Shown here piece by piece: positions 27,808 through 41,547 of a DNA stretch of 64,000 nucleotides. The stretch is from Pycnococcus provasolii (lineage: Eukaryota; Chlorophyta; Pseudoscourfieldiophyceae; Pseudoscourfieldiales; Pycnococcaceae), in NCBI GenBank assembly GCA_938743325.2, contig OW568861.1, positions 1,116,001-1,180,000 of the forward strand, read 5' to 3'. The notes below the pieces were generated by a model, which made no database searches, was not told the DNA's origin, and saw only the letters and a list, made by a program, of their open reading frames with translations. The first letter of the stretch is position 1; the number at the start of each line of letters is the position of its first letter. A program made the position numbers and the translations under genes.

Positions 27808-28822
27808 GGGGGGAATCCTACTAACCTTAGGGGTTCGGGAAAACGGTTCATTCGGGGTTCACCGGTCTTTCAAATTGGGGTTCGGGGGTGCCCTGGAATT
27901 GACTCCTGGAGCCTCATCGTTCCGCAGCAGTGCGCTCTTCACTTCATGACTTCAGAAAGTCTCTTGCTTTGGAGAGGCTCTTTCCACGTGCTATCCCATA
28001 AAGCTTTCCTGAGGAAAAAAGGAAGGAATGGCGACCGAATCTACTGGTAAGTATTCGGCCATCGACTACAGTATGTATGTATGTACTCCCTGTTCGGTTC
28101 GTGGACCTTGTTCGTGGTGAAGACAGGAGGTCAAGACAAGGCTTGAGTCAAGCTCGCGGCCGGTGTTGCATCGCGTACAGTACTGTATGTTCCTCCCTGT
28201 TCGCTGTGGTCAAGCTGACAAGCTCGCAGGGCTTCCCGGTGTTTTTTAACCACCGCGCCTGATAATGGTACAGTAGGTGGTCACATACTCACATGGATGA
28301 TGTTGAGGAGGGACGGAGGACTGGAGGAGGCCGTAAACTTAAACTTTAGCTAAAGCCTAATGGTAAGTTTAGGTGGATGGAACGACGAGAGATACACGCG
28401 CGTATTCCTACCGGATTCTTTTGCTTCCTCCACCTGGAATGCTTGAATTTCTCCACTGGAAGTCTGCCTCCAAGGGATGAATTACATAAAAAATGGAGGA
28501 ATGGCTTGAAGCCTAAGGGTATCGTACGATAGACTAACTTACAGCCTCTAACTTACCGCTCATTATGTACATAGAAGTCGATGGAATGGATTGGGATAGG
28601 CGGATAGATCAACTTTACCGAGGCGGAGGCGGCCCTTTATTAAGAACTAAGGTAGGCTGATTTCTCAGGATGGATGGGACTTGGGAGGCCCCTCGGCCGG
28701 CAACCTCGGCGGGCGCCCATCACATCACATCTCATCAGCTCTTTTATAGTTGTCGCGATTACACTGCCCCTCTTTTTTTTCCATTTTGGTTTCTTTCCTA
28801 AGGCCTTAAGATCTCATAAGAT
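27808..28822. other. Gene-free divergent intergenic region, about 1 kb
   Basis: It lies between the deaminase start (minus) and the FAM20-like kinase start (plus). It is AT-rich in the middle (taaactt/aagttta motifs near 28330-28370). A loosely repeated segment with ctccctgttcg and gtcaag occurs at about 28084-28170 and again at about 28190-28250. No open frame longer than about 60 codons looks protein-like and no RNA gene is recognised. Confidence 0.5.
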
Positions 28823-31426
28823 ATGCGGCCTGCTGGTGGTGTGACTGATTCTTCTTCTTCATCGCGCAGCGGCGGCGGCGGCGGCGGCGGCGGCTCCGCT
28901 GACTTTTTACCGCTCAACCGAGGAGGATCGCGTGCGATGAATCTCTACCACGTCAACCCAGCCAGATATGCAGCAGCAGCAGATAGTAGACCACCAGCAA
29001 GGACAGCCATCAGAGGCATGCCGCCGACCATGGCGTCGTACGACCAGCAGAAAAGACAAAAAGGTACCAACTTGCTCGCTTGGTGCCTCGTACCCATGGC
29101 TGTCACCGTGCTCGTGCTCTCGCCGCTTCTGTACCTCATCAAGTCCACGCAGGGAAAGGGCGTCGCGTCGTTAGGCGTCGCCAACAGAATTCACAGGTGT
29201 GCAAACGGAAACCCGCCGCTGGAGTCCTACCCGCAAATCTTCTGCCGATGGGGAAATAACCTGTGCCGAAAGCCAGAGCACGAGCTGACCGTGTCGCAGT
29301 GCGACGCACGGTGGCTCGAGTCACTCAAGGCGCCGGTGAGGCGCGTCAACTGGAGGCCTAAGGGCGCCAACGAGGCACAGTGGCTGGGAACCTTTAGCAG
29401 CTTCACCATCGACCTGGCGACGGGACAACGCGCTGTCGCCGCGCTCGTGCCTAACCACAGGCATGTCACGAGCATCATGATTCGGCACGGGCACACAGCC
29501 GCGAGCCGAAGCCACTCCTTTGGGCACGACCTCGCAGGCGCACCACCCGCACCAAACTTTACGCCGTACCGCGTCGCGGGAAAGGGTGGTGGAAATGCGT
29601 ACGCCTTCCACGTCGACCGTGTTGTGGGTTTCCACCGAACGCCCGCGTCGACACTGCGATACTTCTCGTTCAACGAACTCGCCAAGCATCTGCTGGCGGT
29701 GACGACGGACGACACAGCCCTTGAGGATGGCGAGCCGATGCGCATTCCCATCACGGGCGACCGTCGCGCAGGACCCAATGCAGTACGCCGCCGCGATCGG
29801 CGCCGACTGCAGCAGTCAGCGCTCGCGCGCCCACTCGCGGGAGACGAAATGCCCATGCTTGAGGAGAACCTGGGATCGGATGCAGAGCAGATGATCAAGC
29901 GACAGGCAGCCTCAGAAGCGCTTGCAGCCGCTCGTGAGGCGAATGGTCTCAACCTGCCCGAGGCACCAGCTGCGCGACGCGTCACGCGCATGCTGCGCCT
30001 CCTGAGAAAGAGGTACAGCAGCAACGACACACACGCGCTCATCGAGCTAACCGCGCTTGTTCCTAGCGCGCCGCTGCGTTTCCCCAAGCTCACTGAAAAG
30101 AGCCCGCTCGTGGGTGACGACACAGGGGAATTCTGGGAATACGTGAGCAATCCACTCCCGAAGGATGAGACGCTCGAGGGAACGTCGGCACGCCTTTCAA
30201 GTGACAAGGATGCGGCGCAGAGCCTGCAGGGGATCAATGCCAAGATGGCGAAATCGAGCTTCGAGGCTGACGGCATTGGTTTATCCAGCAGGATGGACAC
30301 GATGCAGAAGAAATACGCCGGCATACCGCCGCCGCGGCCACCACCTTCGGGCTTAATCCCACAGCGAAATGCCGGAACCGTGAGCAGCGAGGAGGACGGC
30401 GAGGATGCAGGAGACGACGCAAGCGGCGAAGACGCCTCCGCCGCCTCCTCTTCGACATCGACTCGACGAAGGAGGCGGCATCGAAGACGTCCATCGAAGG
30501 GGTCAGATGGTTTGCAACTTGGCGATGAGGATATCGAACATGACGAGGATGCAGACGAGTCTGTCAAGACGCCGCCAGCGCGCGGTGTTTCGCCGTCGCC
30601 ACCGCCGCCTGCTCTGCAGACGGTATACGGTCGCAGCACGATGCGGCGAAGCCTCCTCTCCGCCGCGGCTGGTGTCCTGCTGCGAAACAAGCAGCGTGAG
30701 CGCGACGAGAAGCGGCGAAGCAGTGCCATGGCGGCGGCGGCGGTAGCAGCGAACCTCGCGGTACACTCGCAGTCTGGCGGCGACGCACCTTTGAGTCGAA
30801 CTGACGTCGCGCACAAGATGTACAACGATGGAAGGCTGGGCAGATGGGCTGATGGTCCGGGACTAGGCGCGCTTCACGTCACGCCGCCACCACCTCCGCC
30901 GAGGACATGGAATGACTTTGACTCGCAGTGGTACGGACGTGCGCTGGAACTGGTGGACATGCAAATCTTCGACTATCTCACCGGTAATGATGATCGCGTA
31001 AGCGGAAACATTGCGCGCGTCGACGATGCTAATGCGTTCCTGCTCTTCTTGAACAATAGTGCGGCGGGCAATGGCGTGGACGATGTGCCTGAGATCAAGC
31101 GACCTTACCCAGGATATCGCTCCCCCAACCTGTTCCTGGGAGTCATAGGCTGCCGATTCCGGAAGAGAACGGTTGACCACCTGCGCGAGGTGGCGACAAT
31201 GAGGCTGAGTTCCCTCGTACGCGCAAGCCTCTCCGCCGACGCGGCGTGGAACGAGCACCATAATGTGCTCGCTCATTCGTATCTCATGAGCAGTATTGTT
31301 GTGCACCCGCAAATTAGTGTGGATTTGCGCTTGGATGAGCATCTCAACAGGATTCTTTCTCACGTTGACAAATGCCTGAAGGACTTTCCAAAGAAGCGTG
31401 GCTACCAAGTCATCGTAGACTTGTAA
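28823..31426 (+). CDS. FAM20/GASK-like secretory-pathway kinase homologue with a large disordered insertion
   Basis: The protein is 867 residues from ATG 28823. It is type II membrane-like: a cytosolic Ser/Gly-rich N-terminus, one TM at about residues 87-109 (LLAWCLVPMAVTVLVLSPLLYLI), then a lumenal part with Cys. The block GNAYAFHVDRVVGFHRTP (about 258-275) matches the HLDRVLGF-type motif of FAM20, GASK and Four-jointed kinases. The block DMQIFDYLTGNDDR (about 710-724) matches their catalytic GNxDR motif. Where the family has a metal-binding Asp (LDN-G/S) this protein reads FLNNSAAGNG, with Asn instead. Between the two blocks is an insertion of about 400 low-complexity residues. Golgi residents of this family phosphorylate secreted proteins or glycans; activity here is doubtful. 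Confidence 0.6.
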   Translation: MRPAGGVTDSSSSSRSGGGGGGGGSADFLPLNRGGSRAMNLYHVNPARYAAAADSRPPARTAIRGMPPTMASYDQQKRQKGTNLLAWCLVPMAVTVLVLSPLLYLIKSTQGKGVASLGVANRIHRCANGNPPLESYPQIFCRWGNNLCRKPEHELTVSQCDARWLESLKAPVRRVNWRPKGANEAQWLGTFSSFTIDLATGQRAVAALVPNHRHVTSIMIRHGHTAASRSHSFGHDLAGAPPAPNFTPYRVAGKGGGNAYAFHVDRVVGFHRTPASTLRYFSFNELAKHLLAVTTDDTALEDGEPMRIPITGDRRAGPNAVRRRDRRRLQQSALARPLAGDEMPMLEENLGSDAEQMIKRQAASEALAAAREANGLNLPEAPAARRVTRMLRLLRKRYSSNDTHALIELTALVPSAPLRFPKLTEKSPLVGDDTGEFWEYVSNPLPKDETLEGTSARLSSDKDAAQSLQGINAKMAKSSFEADGIGLSSRMDTMQKKYAGIPPPRPPPSGLIPQRNAGTVSSEEDGEDAGDDASGEDASAASSSTSTRRRRRHRRRPSKGSDGLQLGDEDIEHDEDADESVKTPPARGVSPSPPPPALQTVYGRSTMRRSLLSAAAGVLLRNKQRERDEKRRSSAMAAAAVAANLAVHSQSGGDAPLSRTDVAHKMYNDGRLGRWADGPGLGALHVTPPPPPPRTWNDFDSQWYGRALELVDMQIFDYLTGNDDRVSGNIARVDDANAFLLFLNNSAAGNGVDDVPEIKRPYPGYRSPNLFLGVIGCRFRKRTVDHLREVATMRLSSLVRASLSADAAWNEHHNVLAHSYLMSSIVVHPQISVDLRLDEHLNRILSHVDKCLKDFPKKRGYQVIVDL

Positions 31427-31676
31427 GCACAAATATTCGTATTTTTGCCTCGTCCATTTCTCGCCCTGCACCCACCCGGGAGGGGGAAGGGGAGTGTGAT
31501 ATAAATGTCCTTTTAAGATGAATTTGTTAGATTATTGCAAGACGATCGCGTTCCCTTACACATCATACTTAAACCCTTGCGAAAACATCATTGCGGATTG
31601 GTGCGACGTACATCACAACAAGGACGAAATATAACACCCACGAAATTGCGTTGGGTGAGAATTCAAAATATCAATA

Positions 31677-34600
31677 TCACGGCGTGGCGATAGGGCTCAT
31701 TCCACCGCCCTCGGCGTACGAACGAGATACCATGCTCACACCAACCGCTGCTAGCGTTGCGACGGGAACCGCAAGGCCTTTTGCTACGCTGCTCGCCATG
31801 CTTCCAAGGCTGCTGAGACCTCCGCCAATCCAGCTGCCTCCTCGGGAGGGAGATGAGGGGGAGATTGGAGTAGAAGCAATGCCCCCTCCACGTGGTGGGG
31901 TCACGCCAGCGCCAGCGCCGCCACCAAAAAGGAGTCCCGCGGCATCCACCTTTCCCATCGTCACACTCGCCGGACCAGCTCCCTTTCTTCCCAAGCCGGC
32001 GGTGCTCATGCTCGGGCCAGGCGTCGCAGAGCCCTTCTTTTTGTTGCCAGTCCCAGGCTCTTTGGAAGTAGCCTCAAGCGCCCGCTTCAGTTCCTGAAGA
32101 CTTACCCGGCCATCACCATCCGTGTCAAACGTTGATGCCAGCACGACGATCAGTCTCACCTCCTCCGCCGTGAGACTGGGAAGCGTTTTACGCACGAGCA
32201 GTGCTACCTCGCTTCGATCCAAATATCCACTATGATTGCGGTCAGCCTCACCGAAGAACGCCTTCAGAGCGTGAGGGCTCTTCTTCACGGCAGCGCGAAG
32301 ACGCCCAACGAGAAGCTCGAGAGCGCTCGCGTCACGATCTCCTTGGAAGGTGGGATACAGGCCACTCGTACGCACCAAGCCTTCTGCAAGTCGACACTCG
32401 CGGATACTGCTCATAAATTCCTTGTACGTCACGCCGCCATCGCCGTCAAAGTCCATCATTACCTGCACATAGCGAATTTGTCCCGCGCTGATGTCGGGCA
32501 CCACCTTCTTCAAAAGGCTAGAAATCTCCGGAGAGCGCAGCGATCCGTCACGGTCCCTGTCAAATTGTCTGAAAAGCTCCATGGGCCTCCACTTTCTAGA
32601 CTTCAGCTCAGCTTCCAGGTTGTCAAAGAGCACTTCGAGCGGCAAGCCTCGCCCTTGGTGCTCGATGTGAGCCATGGGGATTGGCTCCGTCTGAATGCCG
32701 TGCGTTGCCTGTCGTGCACCACGCCCACCCGTTCCAGGCGTCTTCGCGCCCACAGCCTCGGTGAAGGTTGCGAAGCCCGTGCTGGGGAGCGCCTTGCCGC
32801 CACGCACTGGCGATCCCATGGATTTTGGTCGCGCATTGCTCGAAGCCTTCAGGTGTGCACGCTCTTGTGCAATAGCTTGCCGAATCGGGTCGCGCGCCTT
32901 GCGGTCTTTTGCAGCCTTTTTCAGGCGCTTCTGCGCCGCCTCAACAGCGTCTGCGACATCTGGAGGAGCGACATCCTCTGCCGCTGCCAGCTTCATCTGC
33001 TTGTCTCGCCAGTCCTTGTAGCTTAGGCCCGACGCAGTTGGACTCTTGCCGCGGAAGCGCAGGCGCTTGTCTGTTGGAGTTGGTGTCCCGCGCGGGCCCT
33101 TCATCAAGCTTCGTGCCTGGAGACGAGCGGCAGCCTTCTTTTCCTTCGCCGCGAGGTCCATCCAACCAAAGTCGGCGAGCCAGCTAGGAGGCCCATCGTC
33201 CTCGGTAGCCTCCTCAGAGGGCTCCTCCCTCAGGTCTTCTACCGTCTCGTCACGCAGACTTGCCGCATCCGATGCTGCGTCGAATGAAGACTGTGCACCG
33301 AACTGCGTAGCAGACGCAGCGCCTGTCATCGCAGACTGCTGGCCATTGTACATTCCCATTTGCGGGGGATAGTATCCCATACCCTGCGGCATCATGCCAT
33401 ACCCTTGAGGTGGCTGGTGGATCATGCCACCGTAGCCTGGCATGAGCGGCACCATGCCGTAGCTCTGCGACGGCGTCGGCATCATGCCATAACCCTGCGT
33501 CGGCGGGATCGCGCCCATCGATGTTGTTCCGGGAGGGCTTCCACCCAAGCGACGCGCGGCAACGGTTTGGAAACCGTCGCGCTTTCCTTTCTCCCAAGCA
33601 TCACGAAGTGCCTTGCTGATATCATGCGGGCTCTGTGGCTGCACCGTTGGCATTTCGTAGCCAGGCGGAGGGTATGACGCCGCGGCAAGCGACTCGTACC
33701 CCGGGGTAGCGGAACTGGTGAAGGCTTGAGATGGGCTGCCACCGGCAAACCCAAGGGAACTGCTGGTTCCCATACCGCTGGCTGGCACCTTGCTGCTGCT
33801 TTCGAGACCCACAGACCGCAGAAGCGAATCCATCTCCAGGGCGTCCTCGACGCTGCTCTTGAGTGACTGCGCAGTGGTGCTGCTGAACGCGCCCGTGGCC
33901 GACCGCGGACTTCGGCGTGGTGCCGCGGCAGCGTCTAGGCCGAGCGTTCGACGATAGCTCTCGCCGCGCTCGCGACGGACCTTCTGCAGCACATATGCCT
34001 TTGCGCGAGACCACAGGCGCCGAGCTTTTTGCCTCGAGGCGGAATTTTGCGCACTTAAGACCTCCATCTCGAGAGCAATCTTGTCCTGCACTGCGCCAGC
34101 GAGACCTGGTGAGGTCCGGACGGCCGAGCTACCGTGGGCCGCCGACGACGAGAGTGCATCGTGAGCTCGCGCCAGCATCGCCGTTTTGAGCTCCTGCGCA
34201 GCTCGTGTTGCTTCGACGAAGCGCGCGCGAGCTTCCTCCTCACTGCGCGACGAAAGAGCCTGCGATGCGGCACGTACAGCCGTCTGCAGCTCCGCGATAC
34301 TCGCTTCGGACCATGCAATCGCCTCTCGAGCTTCTTCGGTGAACACGCCCGTCGCGTCCTCCGTGCGCTCCAGAGCGCCAGCGAAAGCGCTCGTCGAGTC
34401 CATCACTTCCTGAAGCATGCGCGAGAGGGCAGGGCGGCGAGCCGCGGCATTCGCTGCCCAAGTGGCGCGGTTTTGCGAGATCTCCGCGTTGATGTCTACG
34501 ATCGCACGAACCGCGTCGCGCATTCGCTCCTGACACATGGTTGCGTCTTCGAAAATGTCTCCACTAGCACGACCCGGCGGCTTCAACTCCGAGCCTTGAG

Positions 34601-37589
34601 CATCCACTCCGCGAAGCAGCACATCCTCATGATCCATCGTCCAGCTGTGATCCGTTAGGTCCACGCTCGGCACTGATGTGGGCAGAGCTTGTGTGTTGTC
34701 GTAAGCCGCAAACTTCGCCGCGCTCGTCGCCTGCGCTGCAACGGACGCCTCAAGGCCAAGCGTGGAAAGGTGCAGCTGTCGCTGCATAAGATCGCTGAGA
34801 TGCTCGAGACGATTGTCTAGATTACGGATTGCGGCGGAATTCTTTTCGCCACTCGAGGTGCTCGCAGTCGCCACCGCAGGCACTTCGGGTGGCTTTGGAA
34901 GCTCTTCCCGCACGAGTCGATTAGGCGAGATGGGGGCGTCGTATGAAGCGTTCAGCCGCTCGCTCTGCGCCACTCCAGGAGACTTGTAGTACGTGTCCGT
35001 GTACAGCAGAGCACTCTGCGACGCGCGTGCTGGGGAGTACGCTGGATTTTCCGCAAGGCCAGAGTACGACGGCGCCGCGACAGTACTTGCCGCGACTGCA
35101 CCAACCTTGGGTGCACTGGTGGTGGACTGCACCATCCACGCCTCTTCGCGGCGATTCGGATGTTCCAAATCCGCATTTGAGGACTCCATGCGCAGACGCT
35201 CACGCATGCTCGCACGTGATACTGACGCGGCGGGCACAGGTGCCACCGGCTGTGGACTCAGCCGCGATGGCATCTGTGCGCTTGGCTCAGCGATGGCGGC
35301 CGCCGACTCGACGAGTGCCACGGGCTTTTCCTGGGAAGCTCCGAGGCCAAGCTTCGCAAGCTCGCGCTGCATGTCAACTGCGTCGCTCGCCACGCTTGCA
35401 AGAGCAGGCTTGGCGACGATTTCATCCTCTGCGGATGGCACCTCCGTCGGCCACCGAGATGAATCTCTAGCCTTTGGAGAAACAGAACGGACTGGAGGCA
35501 TCGCCGGTGGGGATTCCACGCGCGTAGGACTCTTGACAGTCTCGCTCTTTGGCGACAGGCCGAGTGCTTCCATTTCCTTGTCAAGGTCGAATGGCTCGTC
35601 AGCATCCGGCACTGCCGTTGGCGCTGCTGGGGCTGGTGCAGGCGCAGCTGCAGCTTTAGACCGCACCTTTCGGCGGCGCTTCACCTCCTTGCGAGCCGCC
35701 CTGCCACGCACGTTAGCCTGTATCTTAATCGCAGCACGCTCTCTCGCTGCACGCTTCTGCTTCGCCAGCTCGAGAATCGCCTCGCGATCATAGCTCCCGT
35801 CCACGTTGCCGCGACTTGGTGATGGCGACGACTTCGGCTCGTCCATTCCCTGAAGGCGACTGGGCACGCCAGACTTTCGATTACGCTGGTGCCTCGCCTC
35901 GCGTCTAGCCGCCTTACCGCGTACTGCCGCCTGAATTTTAATCGCAGCCTGCTCCTCCTCCATTGGCGCCTTCGACGTCGCTCCATCTTTGCCACGTGGG
36001 GAGGTCACGTCCTCCTGGGCATCTTCGTACAAGCTGCGTCGGTGCTTTCGCTTGCCTCCGCTGGTGCCAGGGCTCGAGCTCGTTACGCTCGTTGGGCTCT
36101 GCACTTTTTCGACAGGCATGCGTTCGGTAAGCATCTTTCGAATCTGATCCTCCGCCGACTCTGTTGTCGCACTCGCTCCCTGACCCCGCGACAGCATCGG
36201 ATTCGCCACGATTTCGTCCTCATCCTGCTCCATTTCAACCTTGGGTGTTGCGGATTCCTTGGCGGCTACCGCCGCGGCCGCCTCAACGTCGTGATTGGCA
36301 TCCGCCGCCGTCTTATCCTCGTCGTCGCGCGATCGCTCTCGTCGATGTCTGCGTCCTTCTTCGCCCGGTTCAGCCGACCGATGCCGATGCCGGCGGCTAC
36401 CACCTTCCTCACCTTCTCCACGCTCTGAGGAGCGGTGGCGTCGTCGTCGGCTGCTTCCCTCCTCGCCGCCCTCGCCTCGCTCTACAGAGCGGTGTCGGTG
36501 CCGCCGCCCCTCTTCGCCGCCTTCGCCTCGCTCCGTGGAGCGGTGTCGGTGCCGCCGTCCCTCCTCGTCACCCTCGCCGCGCTCCGCGGATCGGTGACGC
36601 CTGCGTCGCGACGACTCACCGCCCTCCTCCTCGCCACCTTCACCGCGCTCCGTGGAGCGGTGTCGGTGCCGCCGTTCCTCACTTTCACCGCGCTCCGTGG
36701 ATCGGTGACGCCTGCGTCGCGACGACTCGCCGCCCTCCTCCTCGCCGCCTTCACCGCGCTCCGCGGAGCGATGCCTGTGCCGGCGGCTGCTTCCCTCCTC
36801 GCCGCCCTCACCGCGTTCCGCGGAGCGGTGCCTGCGTCGTCGACTCGATGTGCTCATCGTCTCGTCCTCCTTTTTCTCCTCCGCAATCTCCTGTGCCGCC
36901 GACAAACCGCTGCTCTGCGGGCTGCCCATTCCACTGCGCGTGGGGCTTGCTCCTCCGCGCCCTGGTACGAGCACCTTGAGGGCTGCAACGAGCTCTCGAC
37001 GGCCGATGCGCCCGTCGCCTTCGGAGTTGGCTGAGCAAACGCCTGCAAGCACGTATCGAATCTCCTTGGGCGTCGCCGCAGGATACAGCGACAGCATGAG
37101 CTTGCGTACGTCCGCGAGTTCGATCTGCCCATCCGCATCCTCGTCGACTTCGGCGAACACGCGCCTGATTTCGGTGCGGCTTGCAAGCATCGCCTTGGTC
37201 GCATCCGCGAGCGTCTCTTCCACCTCCGTTCTGTCAGAGCGGTGTACGGCAACGGTCGCCTCGTGTCCTTGGTTGACGCTTTCCGCGAACCAGGCGAAGG
37301 TGATGTCACGGCACTCCTTTGCGAGCATGAGCTCCACGTATCGCACCTGCGCGATGCTGAGCGTGCTTGCGGATCCGAATATGTTTCGCAGGAATCGCAG
37401 GAACTGCACGCGGCTGAGACTTCCCCGCTTCAGGCGATCTTCTGCGTGGAAAGCCTTTTCAACAGCGACGCCGTCGCTCTTCACCTTGCTTTGCAGGAAG
37501 CCGATAAACGCCTCTGGCGTCTTGACATTTTCCGGTGCCGGCGTTTCTGTGGCCGGTTCTGTGCTAGCTTCTGCAGCCTCCGCGGCGGC
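31677..37589 (-). CDS. Giant EF-hand and IQ-motif scaffold protein; first exon not identified
   Basis: The open frame gives 1,970 residues counted from a splice-acceptor-like tacag at 37590-37594. No in-frame ATG follows early, so a short 5' exon must lie upstream. EF-hands occur at the N-end (DEDADGQIELAD) and in two pairs at the C-end (DRDRDGSLRSPE, DFDGDGGVTYKE, DRNHSGYLDRSE, DTDGDGRVSLQE), all with good Ca2+-ligand spacing. Between them are a Arg/His/Ser/Glu repeat region, two IQ motifs (AAIKIQAAVRGKAARREAR and RAAIKIQANVRGRAARKEV), long Ser/Pro/Ala linkers with predicted helices, and a Gly-Tyr-Met-Pro repeat (GYGMMP, about residues 1365-1415). This suggests a Ca2+/calmodulin-regulated scaffold, perhaps cytoskeletal or ciliary; the exact role is unknown. 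Confidence 0.75.
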   Translation of the reverse strand, partial: AAAEAAEASTEPATETPAPENVKTPEAFIGFLQSKVKSDGVAVEKAFHAEDRLKRGSLSRVQFLRFLRNIFGSASTLSIAQVRYVELMLAKECRDITFAWFAESVNQGHEATVAVHRSDRTEVEETLADATKAMLASRTEIRRVFAEVDEDADGQIELADVRKLMLSLYPAATPKEIRYVLAGVCSANSEGDGRIGRRELVAALKVLVPGRGGASPTRSGMGSPQSSGLSAAQEIAEEKKEDETMSTSSRRRRHRSAERGEGGEEGSSRRHRHRSAERGEGGEEEGGESSRRRRHRSTERGESEERRHRHRSTERGEGGEEEGGESSRRRRHRSAERGEGDEEGRRHRHRSTERGEGGEEGRRHRHRSVERGEGGEEGSSRRRRHRSSERGEGEEGGSRRHRHRSAEPGEEGRRHRRERSRDDEDKTAADANHDVEAAAAVAAKESATPKVEMEQDEDEIVANPMLSRGQGASATTESAEDQIRKMLTERMPVEKVQSPTSVTSSSPGTSGGKRKHRRSLYEDAQEDVTSPRGKDGATSKAPMEEEQAAIKIQAAVRGKAARREARHQRNRKSGVPSRLQGMDEPKSSPSPSRGNVDGSYDREAILELAKQKRAARERAAIKIQANVRGRAARKEVKRRRKVRSKAAAAPAPAPAAPTAVPDADEPFDLDKEMEALGLSPKSETVKSPTRVESPPAMPPVRSVSPKARDSSRWPTEVPSAEDEIVAKPALASVASDAVDMQRELAKLGLGASQEKPVALVESAAAIAEPSAQMPSRLSPQPVAPVPAASVSRASMRERLRMESSNADLEHPNRREEAWMVQSTTSAPKVGAVAASTVAAPSYSGLAENPAYSPARASQSALLYTDTYYKSPGVAQSERLNASYDAPISPNRLVREELPKPPEVPAVATASTSSGEKNSAAIRNLDNRLEHLSDLMQRQLHLSTLGLEASVAAQATSAAKFAAYDNTQALPTSVPSVDLTDHSWTMDHEDVLLRGVDAQGSELKPPGRASGDIFEDATMCQERMRDAVRAIVDINAEISQNRATWAANAAARRPALSRMLQEVMDSTSAFAGALERTEDATGVFTEEAREAIAWSEASIAELQTAVRAASQALSSRSEEEARARFVEATRAAQELKTAMLARAHDALSSSAAHGSSAVRTSPGLAGAVQDKIALEMEVLSAQNSASRQKARRLWSRAKAYVLQKVRRERGESYRRTLGLDAAAAPRRSPRSATGAFSSTTAQSLKSSVEDALEMDSLLRSVGLESSSKVPASGMGTSSSLGFAGGSPSQAFTSSATPGYESLAAASYPPPGYEMPTVQPQSPHDISKALRDAWEKGKRDGFQTVAARRLGGSPPGTTSMGAIPPTQGYGMMPTPSQSYGMVPLMPGYGGMIHQPPQGYGMMPQGMGYYPPQMGMYNGQQSAMTGAASATQFGAQSSFDAASDAASLRDETVEDLREEPSEEATEDDGPPSWLADFGWMDLAAKEKKAAARLQARSLMKGPRGTPTPTDKRLRFRGKSPTASGLSYKDWRDKQMKLAAAEDVAPPDVADAVEAAQKRLKKAAKDRKARDPIRQAIAQERAHLKASSNARPKSMGSPVRGGKALPSTGFATFTEAVGAKTPGTGGRGARQATHGIQTEPIPMAHIEHQGRGLPLEVLFDNLEAELKSRKWRPMELFRQFDRDRDGSLRSPEISSLLKKVVPDISAGQIRYVQVMMDFDGDGGVTYKEFMSSIRECRLAEGLVRTSGLYPTFQGDRDASALELLVGRLRAAVKKSPHALKAFFGEADRNHSGYLDRSEVALLVRKTLPSLTAEEVRLIVVLASTFDTDGDGRVSLQELKRALEATSKEPGTGNKKKGSATPGPSMSTAGLGRKGAGPASVTMGKVDAAGLLFGGGAGAGVTPPRGGGIASTPISPSSPSRGGSWIGGGLSSLGSMASSVAKGLAVPVATLAAVGVSMVSRSYAEGGGMSPIATP
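36350..36850 (-). repeat. Minisatellite encoding an RHRS-(A/T)-ERGE repeat
   Basis: About nine imperfect tandem units of 45-66 bp each encode a variant of R-R-H-R-H-R-S-A-E-R-G-E plus a Glu/Gly/Ser tail. The array stays in frame inside the EF-hand scaffold gene. Unit-length variation suggests slippage or unequal crossing-over, so repeat number is likely to differ between strains. Confidence 0.85.
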
Positions 37590-40715
<3,126 letters not shown>

Positions 40716-41547
40716 GGACTTGTAACCCATCGATTTTTTTGATTTTCGTTTTACAACACGCTGTATTATACATTGAGACTTGTATTTTGAAGATGATTTT
40801 CATGTGAAATCTTGCCATCTTTCTCGCTCGCCATCGCGGACATCGAGAGCTGTACATACAGTAGAATACTACACGCACATGTCAACATAAGCTCACAACG
40901 AACGGCCTCAGCGCTGTGGCCTCAGACGACTGCTCTTGCTTGGTTTTCGTCCTCCTAACCCTACCCCTAACCCTAACCGCGATGGGACAGATCACAGATG
41001 GAAACCCTAACCCAGGTGGGACAGATGCTCCGGACAGCCGGAGGGGGACAGACAGACGTGGCAACCTCTCGCGAGGGGCAAGCAACCTAAGCTTAAGGGC
41101 CAGCGAGGGAAGTGAAGTGAAGTGAAGTGAAGTGAAGTGAGTGAAGTGAGGGAGTGAAGTGAGGCTCTGTCCAGACATTTAGCTCGCGTTTTCCTGGATT
41201 GATTGTCCGGACGTTTCATGGCCATGATGGCCATCACTCGGACCTGTTGTTTGTGCGGAAATTATCATTCCCCCCGGGCGTCCCCGGGTGTTTCTTTCAG
41301 GGGTTGTAGTAGTATGCACACGTCGTCGGCGTCGGCGTCGGCGTCGTCGGCGTCGGCGTCGTCGTCGTCGTGTGAGAATTGGGCTCCTGATGGGGCGGCG
41401 GCGTGGTTTGGGTTTGGGTTAGCGGCCGCGGCCGCGTCCGCTTTTGTGTCCGCGGCCGCGTCCTTCCAGGCGCGCCTTTCCCGTCGTCGTACCTATGAAA
41501 TAAACTCTCTGCTGAAAAAGAAGACTGGTGATAACCTTAAAGGTAGG
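40716..41547. other. Intergenic/5' region with telomere-type motifs and a GAAGT minisatellite
   Basis: It follows the RUVBL1 stop and precedes the preferred start of the kelch-RING gene. It has ctaaccctacccctaaccctaacc at 40955-40978, aaaccctaaccc at 41002-41013, and a (gaagt)n minisatellite at about 41110-41160. From 41218 the sequence is open in the kelch-RING frame (ATG 41218, Ser/Ala-rich), so the 41218-41547 part could be coding. Confidence 0.55.

Noticed and set aside
29227-30825. 532-codon minus-strand frame opposite the FAM20-like gene
   Set aside because: Antisense shadow over the low-complexity insertion; no domain motif and Ser/Arg-rich composition.
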